From Bacteroidales bacterium (GTDB lineage Bacteria; Bacteroidota; Bacteroidia; Bacteroidales; Paludibacteraceae), in contig CAAGHA010000090.1 in assembly GCA_900769555.1 (NCBI GenBank), forward strand, positions 1-46,310: 46,310 nucleotides of DNA, read 5' to 3'. Both the position numbers and the translations under genes were made by a program. Positions 1-7,036 of the stretch are shown here, piece after piece. The notes beneath the pieces were generated by a model that was given only the letters and a program-made list of their open reading frames with translations, did no database searches and was not told the origin of the DNA. Position 1 is the first letter of the stretch; every line of letters starts with the position of its first letter.

Positions 1-1
1 C

Positions 2-523
2 GTGATTCGTGAGTTCGACCGTTCTGCACCGTTAGGTACAGGTATCTATAAAATCGGTGGAAACTATGCTGCAAGTTTGTTGGCTAACAAAAAGGCTCAT
101 GATTTAGGTTACTCTTGCGAGTTCTATTTGGATGCAAAAGAGAAAAAATACATTGATGAAGCCGGTGCGGCAAACTTCTTTGGTATCAAGAATAATACCT
201 ATATCACTCCTAAATCAACCTCTATCTTACCGTCTATTACAAATCGTAGTTTGATGCAGTTGGCTGAGGATATGGGTATGACGGTAGAACGTCGTCAGAT
301 CCCTATCGAAGAGTTGGAGACTATGGAGGAGGCCGGTGCTTGTGGTACGGCTGCTGTTATTAGTCCTATCGCTCGTATTGATGACTTGGAGATGAATAAA
401 TCGTATGTCATTTCTAAAGATGGTAAGCCGGGTCCTATCAGTAAAAAATTGTATGACAAACTTAGAGCTATTCAATATGGTGATGAACCGGATGTCTATA
501 ACTGGGTGACTGTGATTGATTAG
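2..523 (+). CDS. ilvE: Branched-chain amino acid aminotransferase, 3' part (5' end outside window)
   Basis: This is the C-terminal 173 residues of a fold-type IV PLP aminotransferase that interconverts Leu/Ile/Val and their 2-oxo acids. The frame is open at the window edge, so the GTG at position 2 is an internal codon and not a start. Visible family motifs are the EAGAANFFGI segment, followed by the conserved TPKSTSILPSITNRSL stretch and ACGTAAVISPI, which shape the PLP phosphate and substrate pockets in the IlvE/BCAT family. The catalytic lysine lies upstream, outside the window. The protein ends normally after YNWVTVID. A strong terminator lies about 70 nt downstream. The family call is firm; the choice of ilvE over a close paralogue is an inference. 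Confidence 0.88.
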   Translation: MIREFDRSAPLGTGIYKIGGNYAASLLANKKAHDLGYSCEFYLDAKEKKYIDEAGAANFFGIKNNTYITPKSTSILPSITNRSLMQLAEDMGMTVERRQIPIEELETMEEAGACGTAAVISPIARIDDLEMNKSYVISKDGKPGPISKKLYDKLRAIQYGDEPDVYNWVTVID

Positions 524-556
524 TTTTTTTAGGCAATCTGGCAGAAAAATAAGAGC

Positions 557-580
557 CGTAATTTATAGAAGTTGCCTTAA
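557..580. repeat. Dispersed repeat end, copy 1
   Basis: CGTAATTTATAGAAGTTGCC plus TTAA matches the end sequence of a short repeat found in several intergenic regions of this window (near 2440-2645, 8809, 9881, 12486, 37044 and 37549-37712). Confidence 0.6.
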
Positions 581-590
581 ATCTTATATG

Positions 591-629
591 GAGACAATTC
601 AAATCAAAATTGAATTGTCTCTTTTTTTT
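591..629 (+). terminator. Intrinsic terminator after ilvE
   Basis: A perfect 12-bp stem (GAGACAATTCAA at 591-602, TTGAATTGTCTC at 610-621) with a 7-nt loop is followed by eight T at 622-629. It ends transcription from the aminotransferase gene. A repeat end (557-580) lies between the stop codon and the stem. Confidence 0.9.
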
Positions 630-938
630 GTTATATATTGTTTTAGCGTTGTTTCTGACTATTTTTTTTGGTTAGTTCTATAAATTAGGTAGAGATGATA
701 TTTATTTACATTCTCTATTCTTTTTGAAAGAAACTAAAAAACAACATATTATTTCATAGGAAGTTACTTTAGAAGTTATGGAGCATTAATTGTGTGTTAA
801 CAATTAATGTAACTTCTTGTTTCAAAAAAGAATAATAAAAACAGGTTAAAAATAATCTCAAAGATGCCGAAAAAACAAAAAGTGAAACTTTACAATAGTT
901 ATTTAATAAAATTTAAACAGCTTCTAAACTAAATATGG

Positions 939-968
939 ACCTCCTACATCAGAAATTAGGTAGGAGGT
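939..968 (-). terminator. Hairpin over the pyk stop codon, possible terminator
   Basis: ACCTCCTAC (939-947) and GTAGGAGGT (960-968) form a perfect 9-bp stem that encloses the pyk stop codon. The following minus-strand sequence is only moderately T-rich, so this may be a weak terminator or an mRNA 3'-end stabiliser. Confidence 0.4.
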
Positions 969-2394
969 ACTCTTTTTGGTTGGAGAAGATATTATCGATG
1001 CTGTTAATCTCTAAAAAGGTTGTACCACCGCCAACGTTCTGACTTCCACTTAAATAGGCTACTTTATCCCTAAATTTAAGAAATCCGTTTTCTATCAACA
1101 TTTTAAGAGCAGCAAAGAAGTAGTGGCGAGTATCCTCTTTTTCTTCTTGGTAGATAGGCGTTACACCGTATGAGAGCGATAATTGACGCACGAGTCTCTC
1201 TTTGTAGCATATTGCAAGAACCGGACATGTTCCTCTGTAGGCAGCTAAATAACGTGCAGTCTTTCCTGTGTAACTATCTGTTATGATTGCTTTTGTATCC
1301 AAAAGTTCCATGGATTTTACCGCTTGTTTTGCCAAGAATGAGGTTATATCATCTTCATTATGCAAGTATGGAATCTTTATATCATTGTCTTTGAGTTTTG
1401 TTTTTTCTGCTTCCGATGCAACTTTGGCCATCGTGCGTACAGCTTCCACAGGGTATTTGCCATAAGCGGTTTCCCCGCTCAGCATAAGAGCATCCGTTCG
1501 GTAAAAAATTGCATTTGCCACATCGGTAACTTCTGCACGAGTTGGACGAGGATTTTTAATCATCGAGTGTAACATTTGTGTGGCAACAATCACAGGTTTC
1601 TTGGCAATGACACACTTGCGAATTAATATGCGTTGAATACTTGGAATCTTCTCTTGCGCAATCTCGATACCAAGGTCACCGCGAGCAACCATCACTCCAT
1701 AAGCCACTTCCAAAATTTCATCAATATTGTCAACTCCCTCTTGATTTTCTATCTTTGCAATAATTTTGATAGGACTATTATATTCATCCAGTATCGCTTG
1801 AATATCTAAAACATCTTGTTTGTTGCGAACAAATGAATGGGCAATAAAATCGATATCTCTATCAATGGCAAAAAGAATGTTTTTCTTGTCTTTTTCTGTT
1901 AAAGATGGTAAGTTTATGCGTACTCCGGGTACATTCACACTTTTTCTGCTACCAAGTGTTCCATCGTTCATGGCTTCACATAGTAGGTAATCATCAGTTT
2001 TACTAATAACTTTTACATCTATCTCTCCATCGTCAAACAAAATGTCACTGCCCACTGTAACATCTTTTACAAAATCTTTGTAACTGACATAAATCAGTTC
2101 TTTTGTTGTCTCGCCTTCCGGATTTCCTGTCATCTTCAAAATATCACCGGTTTTAATCTCTATCGGTTCGTTACATTTCGTTGTACGCACCTCAGGACCT
2201 TTGGTGTCCATTAGAATACCGATTTCATTGGAGACAGCACGTGTGTTGTTGATGATGCGATCGAAACCACTCTCCTCGATATGTGCGGAGTTCATTCTAA
2301 CAACATTCATCCCTTCGTTATAAAGAGATTCTATAAAACTTTTTTCACAACGTAAATCTGAAATCGTCGCAATAATTTTTGTATGTTTATCCAT
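949..2394 (-). CDS. pyk: Pyruvate kinase
   Basis: Converts phosphoenolpyruvate and ADP to pyruvate and ATP, the last step of glycolysis, in the cytoplasm. The 481-residue length is normal for the family. The N-terminal barrel carries the MNSAH segment (about 34-38) and DTKGPEVRT (63-71). The active-site signature IIAKIENQEGV (about 211-221) contains the catalytic lysine, followed by MVARGDLGIE (235-244) with the metal-binding region and the later segment VATQMLHSMIKNPRPTRAEV. The C-terminal domain starts near residue 355. The ATG at 2394 fits the family N-terminus, with KIIATISD close to the start. It is a single gene, convergent with ilvE and divergent from the GH16 gene. A hairpin covers its stop codon. 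I see no clear -7 box close upstream; the region is occupied by repeat sequence. Confidence 0.97.
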   Translation of the reverse strand: MDKHTKIIATISDLRCEKSFIESLYNEGMNVVRMNSAHIEESGFDRIINNTRAVSNEIGILMDTKGPEVRTTKCNEPIEIKTGDILKMTGNPEGETTKELIYVSYKDFVKDVTVGSDILFDDGEIDVKVISKTDDYLLCEAMNDGTLGSRKSVNVPGVRINLPSLTEKDKKNILFAIDRDIDFIAHSFVRNKQDVLDIQAILDEYNSPIKIIAKIENQEGVDNIDEILEVAYGVMVARGDLGIEIAQEKIPSIQRILIRKCVIAKKPVIVATQMLHSMIKNPRPTRAEVTDVANAIFYRTDALMLSGETAYGKYPVEAVRTMAKVASEAEKTKLKDNDIKIPYLHNEDDITSFLAKQAVKSMELLDTKAIITDSYTGKTARYLAAYRGTCPVLAICYKERLVRQLSLSYGVTPIYQEEKEDTRHYFFAALKMLIENGFLKFRDKVAYLSGSQNVGGGTTFLEINSIDNIFSNQKEYLLPNF

Positions 2395-2833
2395 TGATGA
2401 GGAAAAGTATCTAATTAGATTTATTCTTTGTTAATTATAAGAAGTTGCTAAAAATTGGTAATTTCTATAAATTAGGTCGAGGTGATTTTGAAGGGCATTT
2501 TTTTAGGTTGTTTCTATCAATAAAGGTGCCATACGAGCATCGTAACTGAATGAATAGAAGCAAGATAAAAAAAATGAATTCAAAAGCTTCCGAAAAAGAT
2601 TATTATGTATAAAACAAAAATCGTAATTCATAGAACTTGCCTTTTGATATTCTAATAAAATTTCGGTCGCAAAGGTAAGTAAAAGTAAGGAATATTGGCA
2701 TGATTTGCGTTAGTTGTTTTTTCTTTTTTTCTATTTTTTTATAAATATTTAAAAGGTTCTAAAAATTATCACTATTTTCGTACGCCTTTATAAGGCTTTT
2801 TTATAACCATTATTAATTAATTTTTAAGTAAGT
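2395..2833. other. Divergent intergenic region pyk/GH16, no gene
   Basis: This 439-nt spacer consists largely of repeat copy 2 (2432-2645). About 190 nt of AT-rich sequence then leads to the GH16 gene, where TATTTTCG (near 2772) is the best but weak -7 candidate. I see no further gene. Confidence 0.5.
2432..2645. repeat. Dispersed repeat, composite copy 2
   Basis: It starts with a right-end-like TAATTATAAGAAGTTGC (2432-2448). A left arm follows from about 2457: TTTCTATAAATTAGGTCGAG continues as GTGATTTTGAAGGGCATT and then ATAAAGG, the same order of blocks as the copy at 37549. It finishes with a right end CGTAATTCATAGAACTTGCC (2622-2641). There is no ORF inside. Confidence 0.6.
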
Positions 2834-3880
2834 ATGAAACGATTGTTTTTTTTTGCAGTTTTTTCTTCATTAATTTTTGGGGCAAATGCTGTAGAATGGG
2901 GAATTGTATGGCAAGATGAATTTGATTATTCCGGTGAGCCGGATAATTCTAAATGGTCTTTTGATACCCAGGGGAATGACTGGGATTGGGGGAACAATGA
3001 AGCGCAAAACTATACCCCGAAGGAGAATAGAAATGCTTGGGTGGAAAATGGGAATCTAGTTATTGAAGCCAGAAAAGAGAGTTGGCGTTGGTGGGGTGAT
3101 GGAGAAACCAAGCAATATACTTCTGCCCGGATTATCTCTAAAAACAAAGGCGATTGGACGTATGGGAAATTTGAGATTAGAGCTTTATTGCCAAAAGGTA
3201 GAGGAATGTGGCCTGCCATTTGGATGCTTCCTACGGATGAGGTTTATGGGGGGTGGCCTAAAAGTGGCGAGTTGGATATCATGGAAAATGTAGGTTTTGA
3301 TCCCTTGAAGATTCACTGTAATATTCATACGGAGGCTTATCATCATAGTATTAATACAAATAAAGGTAATACTGTTACAACTTCTAATCCGTCCGAAAAT
3401 TGGCATATTTATAGTCTTGAATGGTTTGAAGACAATGTTACTTTTTATTTGGATGGAAATATGGTCTTTTCTTTTGACAAAGAACAAGATAATAATTCTG
3501 CCGTTTGGCCATTTGACAAACGTTTCCACTTGTTGATGAATATCGCCGTCGGAGGCGGTTGGGGCGGTGAACAAGGTATTGATGATAGTGTTTTCCCTCA
3601 ACGTATGTTGGTTGATTATGTGCGTGTTTATGAACAACAAAATTCAACCGAAACTGAATTAGTAAGAGCGAATCGACTTAAAGTGACTCCTTCTTTTGCA
3701 ACAGAGTCTGTAAATATTTGTGGTGGAGAAGAGGGCGTAGAGTATCAACTTGTTTCAATTCAAGGTGTTACGGTGAGTTCTAATATTTCTGCCGGTACTT
3801 TGGATGTGTCCTCTTTGCCTAAGGGAATCTATTATCTTTGCAAAGACGGAAATAGAGTGGCTTCTTTCTTGAAAAAATAG
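2834..3880 (+). CDS. Secreted GH16 beta-glucanase (laminarinase type) with T9SS sorting domain
   Basis: A 348-residue exported glycoside hydrolase of family 16, which cleaves beta-1,3 or beta-1,3/1,4 glucans by a retaining mechanism. Residues 1-19 form a signal peptide ending in GANA. The catalytic domain spans about 21-266. Its ELDIME motif gives nucleophile E146, D148 and acid/base E151, preceded by GMWPAIWML. After a short linker, residues 275-348 have the pattern of a type A Por/T9SS C-terminal sorting domain: a YQLVSIQG strand, then LPKGIYYL near the end, closing with FLKK. The protein is therefore probably carried across the outer membrane by the type IX system and released or surface-anchored. 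Exact glucan specificity cannot be read from the sequence. There is no SusC/SusD pair nearby, so it does not sit in a recognisable polysaccharide utilisation locus here. Confidence 0.93.
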   Translation: MKRLFFFAVFSSLIFGANAVEWGIVWQDEFDYSGEPDNSKWSFDTQGNDWDWGNNEAQNYTPKENRNAWVENGNLVIEARKESWRWWGDGETKQYTSARIISKNKGDWTYGKFEIRALLPKGRGMWPAIWMLPTDEVYGGWPKSGELDIMENVGFDPLKIHCNIHTEAYHHSINTNKGNTVTTSNPSENWHIYSLEWFEDNVTFYLDGNMVFSFDKEQDNNSAVWPFDKRFHLLMNIAVGGGWGGEQGIDDSVFPQRMLVDYVRVYEQQNSTETELVRANRLKVTPSFATESVNICGGEEGVEYQLVSIQGVTVSSNISAGTLDVSSLPKGIYYLCKDGNRVASFLKK

Positions 3881-3919
3881 AGGTAGGGTACTCTTTTTAA
3901 TCTATTTCAAAATATTACT

Positions 3920-3963
3920 AACATTGTTTCTAACAGATTTCTTGTTGGGAACAATGTTTTTTT
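3920..3963 (+). terminator. Intrinsic terminator after GH16 gene
   Basis: AACATTGTTTC (3920-3930) pairs with GGAACAATGTT (3948-3958) with one G-U pair valid on the plus-strand RNA. It is followed by a run of T to 3963. Confidence 0.85.
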
Positions 3964-4039
3964 ATCTCAATTATGTAAGTTTATTGAATAATTTGTTTTG
4001 TTTGAATGTTTCTGATAGTCAGTTGTATAGGTGAAATAA

Positions 4040-4068
4040 TTTGAAAATTAAATTCGCTCATATCTTTG
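4040..4068 (+). promoter_or_regulatory. Putative promoter of the paralogue pair
   Basis: TTTG (4040-4043) and TATCTTTG (4061-4068) match the Bacteroidota -33/-7 consensus, with a somewhat short 17-nt spacing. A transcript starting near 4075 would begin directly with the hairpin at 4076-4108. Confidence 0.5.
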
Positions 4069-4075
4069 TAAAGAC

Positions 4076-4108
4076 ATGAGTTTTTTTTGCTATCACAAAA
4101 AAACTCAT
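4076..4108 (+). other. Hairpin at the predicted 5' end of the transcript
   Basis: ATGAG plus seven T (4076-4087) is complementary to seven A plus CTCAT (4097-4108). It may protect the mRNA 5' end, or be a terminator-like element. Confidence 0.45.
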
Positions 4109-4178
4109 TCGCTTAAACACCCTCTTGGTAGTTAGAGTTATTGGGAGGAGTTTTTTTTATAATTTATTAAGTGAAAGA

Positions 4179-4982
4179 ATGAAAAAACTAATTTTTTTAT
4201 TGACAATGTGTGTGGTTTTTAATCTGTCTGCTCAAGACATAATTGTCAAACGAGATGGAGATGAGCTACAATGTAGAATTTTGGAGGTTAGTAAAAATGA
4301 GGTGAAGTACAAACGTTGGGCGAATCAGGATGGACCTGCTTTCTCAGAAAAGAAATCTAATATTTTCATGATTAAGTATGAGAATGGCGATAAGGATGTG
4401 ATTGCTCATAGCTCTCCAACATCAGAGCCTTCAGCTATCTCTACTAATGTGAATGATGTAGATTCTTATGAATATATATATGAAGAGCCTACCCCCATTT
4501 CTCATACTTACTTAAAATATACAACAAAAGGGAAAAGAGAGTCCGGTCTGATCAAATGGGGAAATATGTTGCCGGAAGAGCAGGCGAAGAATTTGTTAAA
4601 CCATGATTGGCTTGATTTTAAAAAGGCAAGAAAAGAATCAAGAGTAGGTAAGATTTTGACTAATGTAGGTGCCCCATTCGCTATTACAGGATTGGTGGCT
4701 ACTTGTGTTGGTATTGGACCTGGTTTAGTCTATTATAAACGTACAGATCGTGTAGATTTTTTTGGTTATACATCGTTGATTTCTGGGGCGAGTTTAGCCT
4801 TGAGTACTCCTGCCTTTTTTATTGGAAGAAGATTGCATAAGCGAGGTCACAAAAACGCTACTCAAATAGTTGACAAGTATATTGAAGTGTATGAAAATGG
4901 CAAAAAGAACACCGGTATGTCTATGCCTGAGTTTAGTATTAATTCAAATGGTAATAATATCGCATTTACAGTAACATTCTAA
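4179..4982 (+). CDS. Exported protein of unknown function, tandem paralogue A
   Basis: I do not recognise a named function. I place the start at the ATG at 4179 because it opens a typical signal peptide (MKKLIFLLTMCVVFNLSAQ); the frame extends upstream to 4125 without such a feature. The mature N-terminal domain (about 20-75) has the pattern DIIVKRDGDELQCRILEV, then VKYKRW and FMIKYENGDKD. This small beta-rich module recurs in exported Bacteroidota proteins. Residues about 165-225 contain two hydrophobic stretches separated by a Tyr/Lys/Arg segment, which could be membrane spans. The 267-residue protein is followed after 3 nt by a shorter paralogue with the same architecture, so the two are surely co-transcribed. 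It may be an envelope or stress protein, but nothing here proves that. Confidence 0.75.
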   Translation: MKKLIFLLTMCVVFNLSAQDIIVKRDGDELQCRILEVSKNEVKYKRWANQDGPAFSEKKSNIFMIKYENGDKDVIAHSSPTSEPSAISTNVNDVDSYEYIYEEPTPISHTYLKYTTKGKRESGLIKWGNMLPEEQAKNLLNHDWLDFKKARKESRVGKILTNVGAPFAITGLVATCVGIGPGLVYYKRTDRVDFFGYTSLISGASLALSTPAFFIGRRLHKRGHKNATQIVDKYIEVYENGKKNTGMSMPEFSINSNGNNIAFTVTF

Positions 4983-4985
4983 AAT

Positions 4986-5690
4986 ATGAAAAAGATATTG
5001 CTATCTATTATTTCTGTATTATGCTCATTAACAACCGTTGGACAAGATGTGATTGTCATGCAAAATGGCGATGAAATAGAGTGTAAACTTATAGAAGTAG
5101 GTGTGGAAAACATTAAATACAAAAGATTGTCAAATCTGAACGGGCCTACATTTGTGGAGGAAAAAGATGATGTCTTTATGATAAAATATCAAAATGGAGA
5201 GAAGGATGTTTTCGGTGTGAAAACAGAGTTTCAATCACAAGATATTCTTATCAACCCTTCGTCAGTGATGACAGTGCCGAGTTTGATTTATGACAAAGAT
5301 TCAAAGTCCGGTTTGTCTTCAGGAGGTACTGAATTGTCAATTAAATATGCCCAAAGGATTATGAGAGCCGATTGGAATGATTTTCAAATGTATCAAGCGA
5401 AAAGAGAAAAAGGTAAAAAACTAATAGTTTGGAGTGCAGTCTGTCGAGTTTTAAGTTCCGGAACTGTTATGGTTGGTGTTTTCACGGGAGATATACCTTG
5501 GTACATAGTCGCTTCGGGATTGCGTCTGACAAGTTATCCGCTTTTAGCGACCGGACTTGTAAATACGATAAAAGGGACTCGTGGCTGTAAGCGTCTTGTG
5601 AGGCAGCATAATGCTTCATCATTAGGTTTTAATCCGGAATTTGATTTCGGATTAGGGATGAATGCCGTTTCGTTTTATATGAATTTTTGA
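4986..5690 (+). CDS. Exported protein of unknown function, tandem paralogue B
   Basis: The 234-residue partner of the preceding gene starts 3 nt after its stop codon. It has a signal peptide (MKKILLSIISVLCSLTTVGQ). Its N-terminal module aligns block by block with paralogue A: DVIVMQNGDEIECKLIEV, IKYKRL, GPTFVEEKDDVFMIKYQNG. The middle region has diverged and is shorter. A C-terminal hydrophobic pair (about residues 150-195) corresponds to the two hydrophobic stretches of A, and both proteins end in a short FxxNF-like beta strand. This indicates local gene duplication followed by divergence. I assign no function. Confidence 0.75.
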   Translation: MKKILLSIISVLCSLTTVGQDVIVMQNGDEIECKLIEVGVENIKYKRLSNLNGPTFVEEKDDVFMIKYQNGEKDVFGVKTEFQSQDILINPSSVMTVPSLIYDKDSKSGLSSGGTELSIKYAQRIMRADWNDFQMYQAKREKGKKLIVWSAVCRVLSSGTVMVGVFTGDIPWYIVASGLRLTSYPLLATGLVNTIKGTRGCKRLVRQHNASSLGFNPEFDFGLGMNAVSFYMNF

Positions 5691-5854
5691 ACGTTGTGTA
5701 TGAGGTAACGGTTTTGAAAAAATACTTAATGAAGGGAAATGCAGAGGTTTGCATTGGGTCTGATTGAGGCTATTCGTGGATGTCAAATCTATTAATTATA
5801 ATATGTATGTAGCCGGTTTAAAAATTGATAGGTAGATGGCTGATTCCCAATATA

Positions 5855-5885
5855 AAAGCCCTGCGTCGTTATGATGCAGGGCTTT
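5855..5885 (+). terminator. Intrinsic terminator, bidirectional between paralogue B and asd
   Basis: AAAGCCCTGCGTC (5855-5867) pairs with GATGCAGGGCTTT (5873-5885): 13 bp with one G-U that is valid only on plus-strand RNA. Flanking T on both strands suggests use in both directions, with better pairing for the plus strand. Confidence 0.85.
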
Positions 5886-5925
5886 GTTGCCTATATAAAA
5901 ATCGTTCGTAATTGATTTTATCTTA

Positions 5926-6936
5926 TTATTTTACATTACCAACTTTAATCAAGTATTCTGCAATTTGAACTGCATTAAGGGCTGCACCTTTCTTAATTTG
6001 GTCTCCAACAATCCAGAATGTCAAACCATTTTCATTAGCAAGGTCCTTGCGAATACGTCCAACATAAATATCGTCTGTTCCGGCTAAGAATAGTGGCATA
6101 GGATATTTCTTATTGGCAGGATCGTCCATCAATTGAACTCCTTCAAATTTATCAAAGGCCTCTCTTGCTTCTTCCACACTGATAGGTTTTTCTGTTTCAA
6201 TCCAAATAGACTCTGAGTGAGAACGAAGAGATGGAACGCGAACACACATAGCAGAACAATTAACATCGCTGTGCATGATTTTCTTTGTTTCGTTAAACAT
6301 CTTCATCTCCTCTTTTGTGTAGCCATTATCTGTAAATACATCAATCTGAGGAATTACATTGTATGCCAATTGATAAGCAAATTTTTCTACTGTTACCGGT
6401 TTGTTATCCAATACTTCGCGATATTGTTGTTCCAATTCTGCCATAGCTGCTGCTCCGGCTCCACTAGCTGCTTGGTAACTTGAAACATGGATGCGTTTGA
6501 TATGACTGATATTCTCCAATGGCTGAAGGGCAACTACCATCATAATAGTAGTACAATTTGGATTGGCAATGATTCCTCTGGGACGATTCAATGCGTCTGC
6601 TGCATTACACTCAGGTACAACCAAAGGTACATCATCATCCATACGGAATGCACTTGAATTGTCAATCATCACTGCTCCATATTTTGTAATGTCTTCTGCA
6701 TACTCCTTAGAAATTCCGGCTCCTGCTGAGGTGAACACGATGTCTATGTCTTTGAAATCATCGCCGTGTTTTAACTCTTTTACAACACATTTTTTTCCTT
6801 TGAACTCATATTCGGTTCCGGCACTTCTTGATGACCCGAACAATACCAACTCGTCTAACGGGAAGTTTCTTTCTGCCAATACACGTAGAAATTCTTGACC
6901 TACGGCACCGCTTGCTCCAACAATTGCTACTTTCAT
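5926..6936 (-). CDS. asd: Aspartate-semialdehyde dehydrogenase
   Basis: NADPH-dependent reduction of aspartyl phosphate to aspartate semialdehyde, the branch point to lysine/meso-DAP, threonine and methionine. It has 336 residues, the usual length. The N-terminal GASGAVGQ (7-14) is the dinucleotide-binding loop. NPNCTT (125-130) contains the catalytic Cys128. The later VRVPSLRSHSE segment carries conserved substrate-binding residues. The start at 6936 gives the canonical MKVAIVGASG N-terminus. It is a monocistronic minus-strand gene with a -7 box TATCTTTG on the minus strand at 7003-7010, ending at a shared terminator (5855-5885). Its product supplies the meso-DAP used by MurE in the same window. 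Confidence 0.97.
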   Translation of the reverse strand: MKVAIVGASGAVGQEFLRVLAERNFPLDELVLFGSSRSAGTEYEFKGKKCVVKELKHGDDFKDIDIVFTSAGAGISKEYAEDITKYGAVMIDNSSAFRMDDDVPLVVPECNAADALNRPRGIIANPNCTTIMMVVALQPLENISHIKRIHVSSYQAASGAGAAAMAELEQQYREVLDNKPVTVEKFAYQLAYNVIPQIDVFTDNGYTKEEMKMFNETKKIMHSDVNCSAMCVRVPSLRSHSESIWIETEKPISVEEAREAFDKFEGVQLMDDPANKKYPMPLFLAGTDDIYVGRIRKDLANENGLTFWIVGDQIKKGAALNAVQIAEYLIKVGNVK

Positions 6937-7002
6937 TTCTAAAAATTTTTATTTACTATTTTGTTTAACCTTATATTTTGCATTAAATTTGCATATCGTT
7001 TG

Positions 7003-7010
7003 CAAAGATA
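7003..7010 (-). promoter_or_regulatory. Putative -7 box of asd
   Basis: On the minus strand this reads TATCTTTG, a perfect TAnnTTTG match about 67 nt before the asd start codon. The -33 box is not clear. Confidence 0.45.
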
Positions 7011-7036
7011 TTTATAAACTATTAACTTAACGTAAA

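Larger units (their letters stand above)
524..948. other. Convergent intergenic region ilvE/pyk, no gene
   Basis: This 425-nt spacer holds repeat end copy 1 (557-580), the ilvE terminator (591-629) and a second partial repeat at 674-699 whose AGTTCTATAAATTAGG matches the family's left arm. It also holds a two-part imperfect palindrome at 772-816: GAAGTTA (772-778) and CATTAATTGT (784-793) are complementary to ACAATTAATG (800-809) and TAACTTC (810-816), with a 5-nt bulge on one side. I see no coding sequence. Confidence 0.6.

Noticed and set aside
3185..3640. 151-codon open frame antisense to the GH16 gene
   Set aside because: The GH16 frame has complete family motifs; the antisense frame has no recognisable blocks and is a by-product of codon use.
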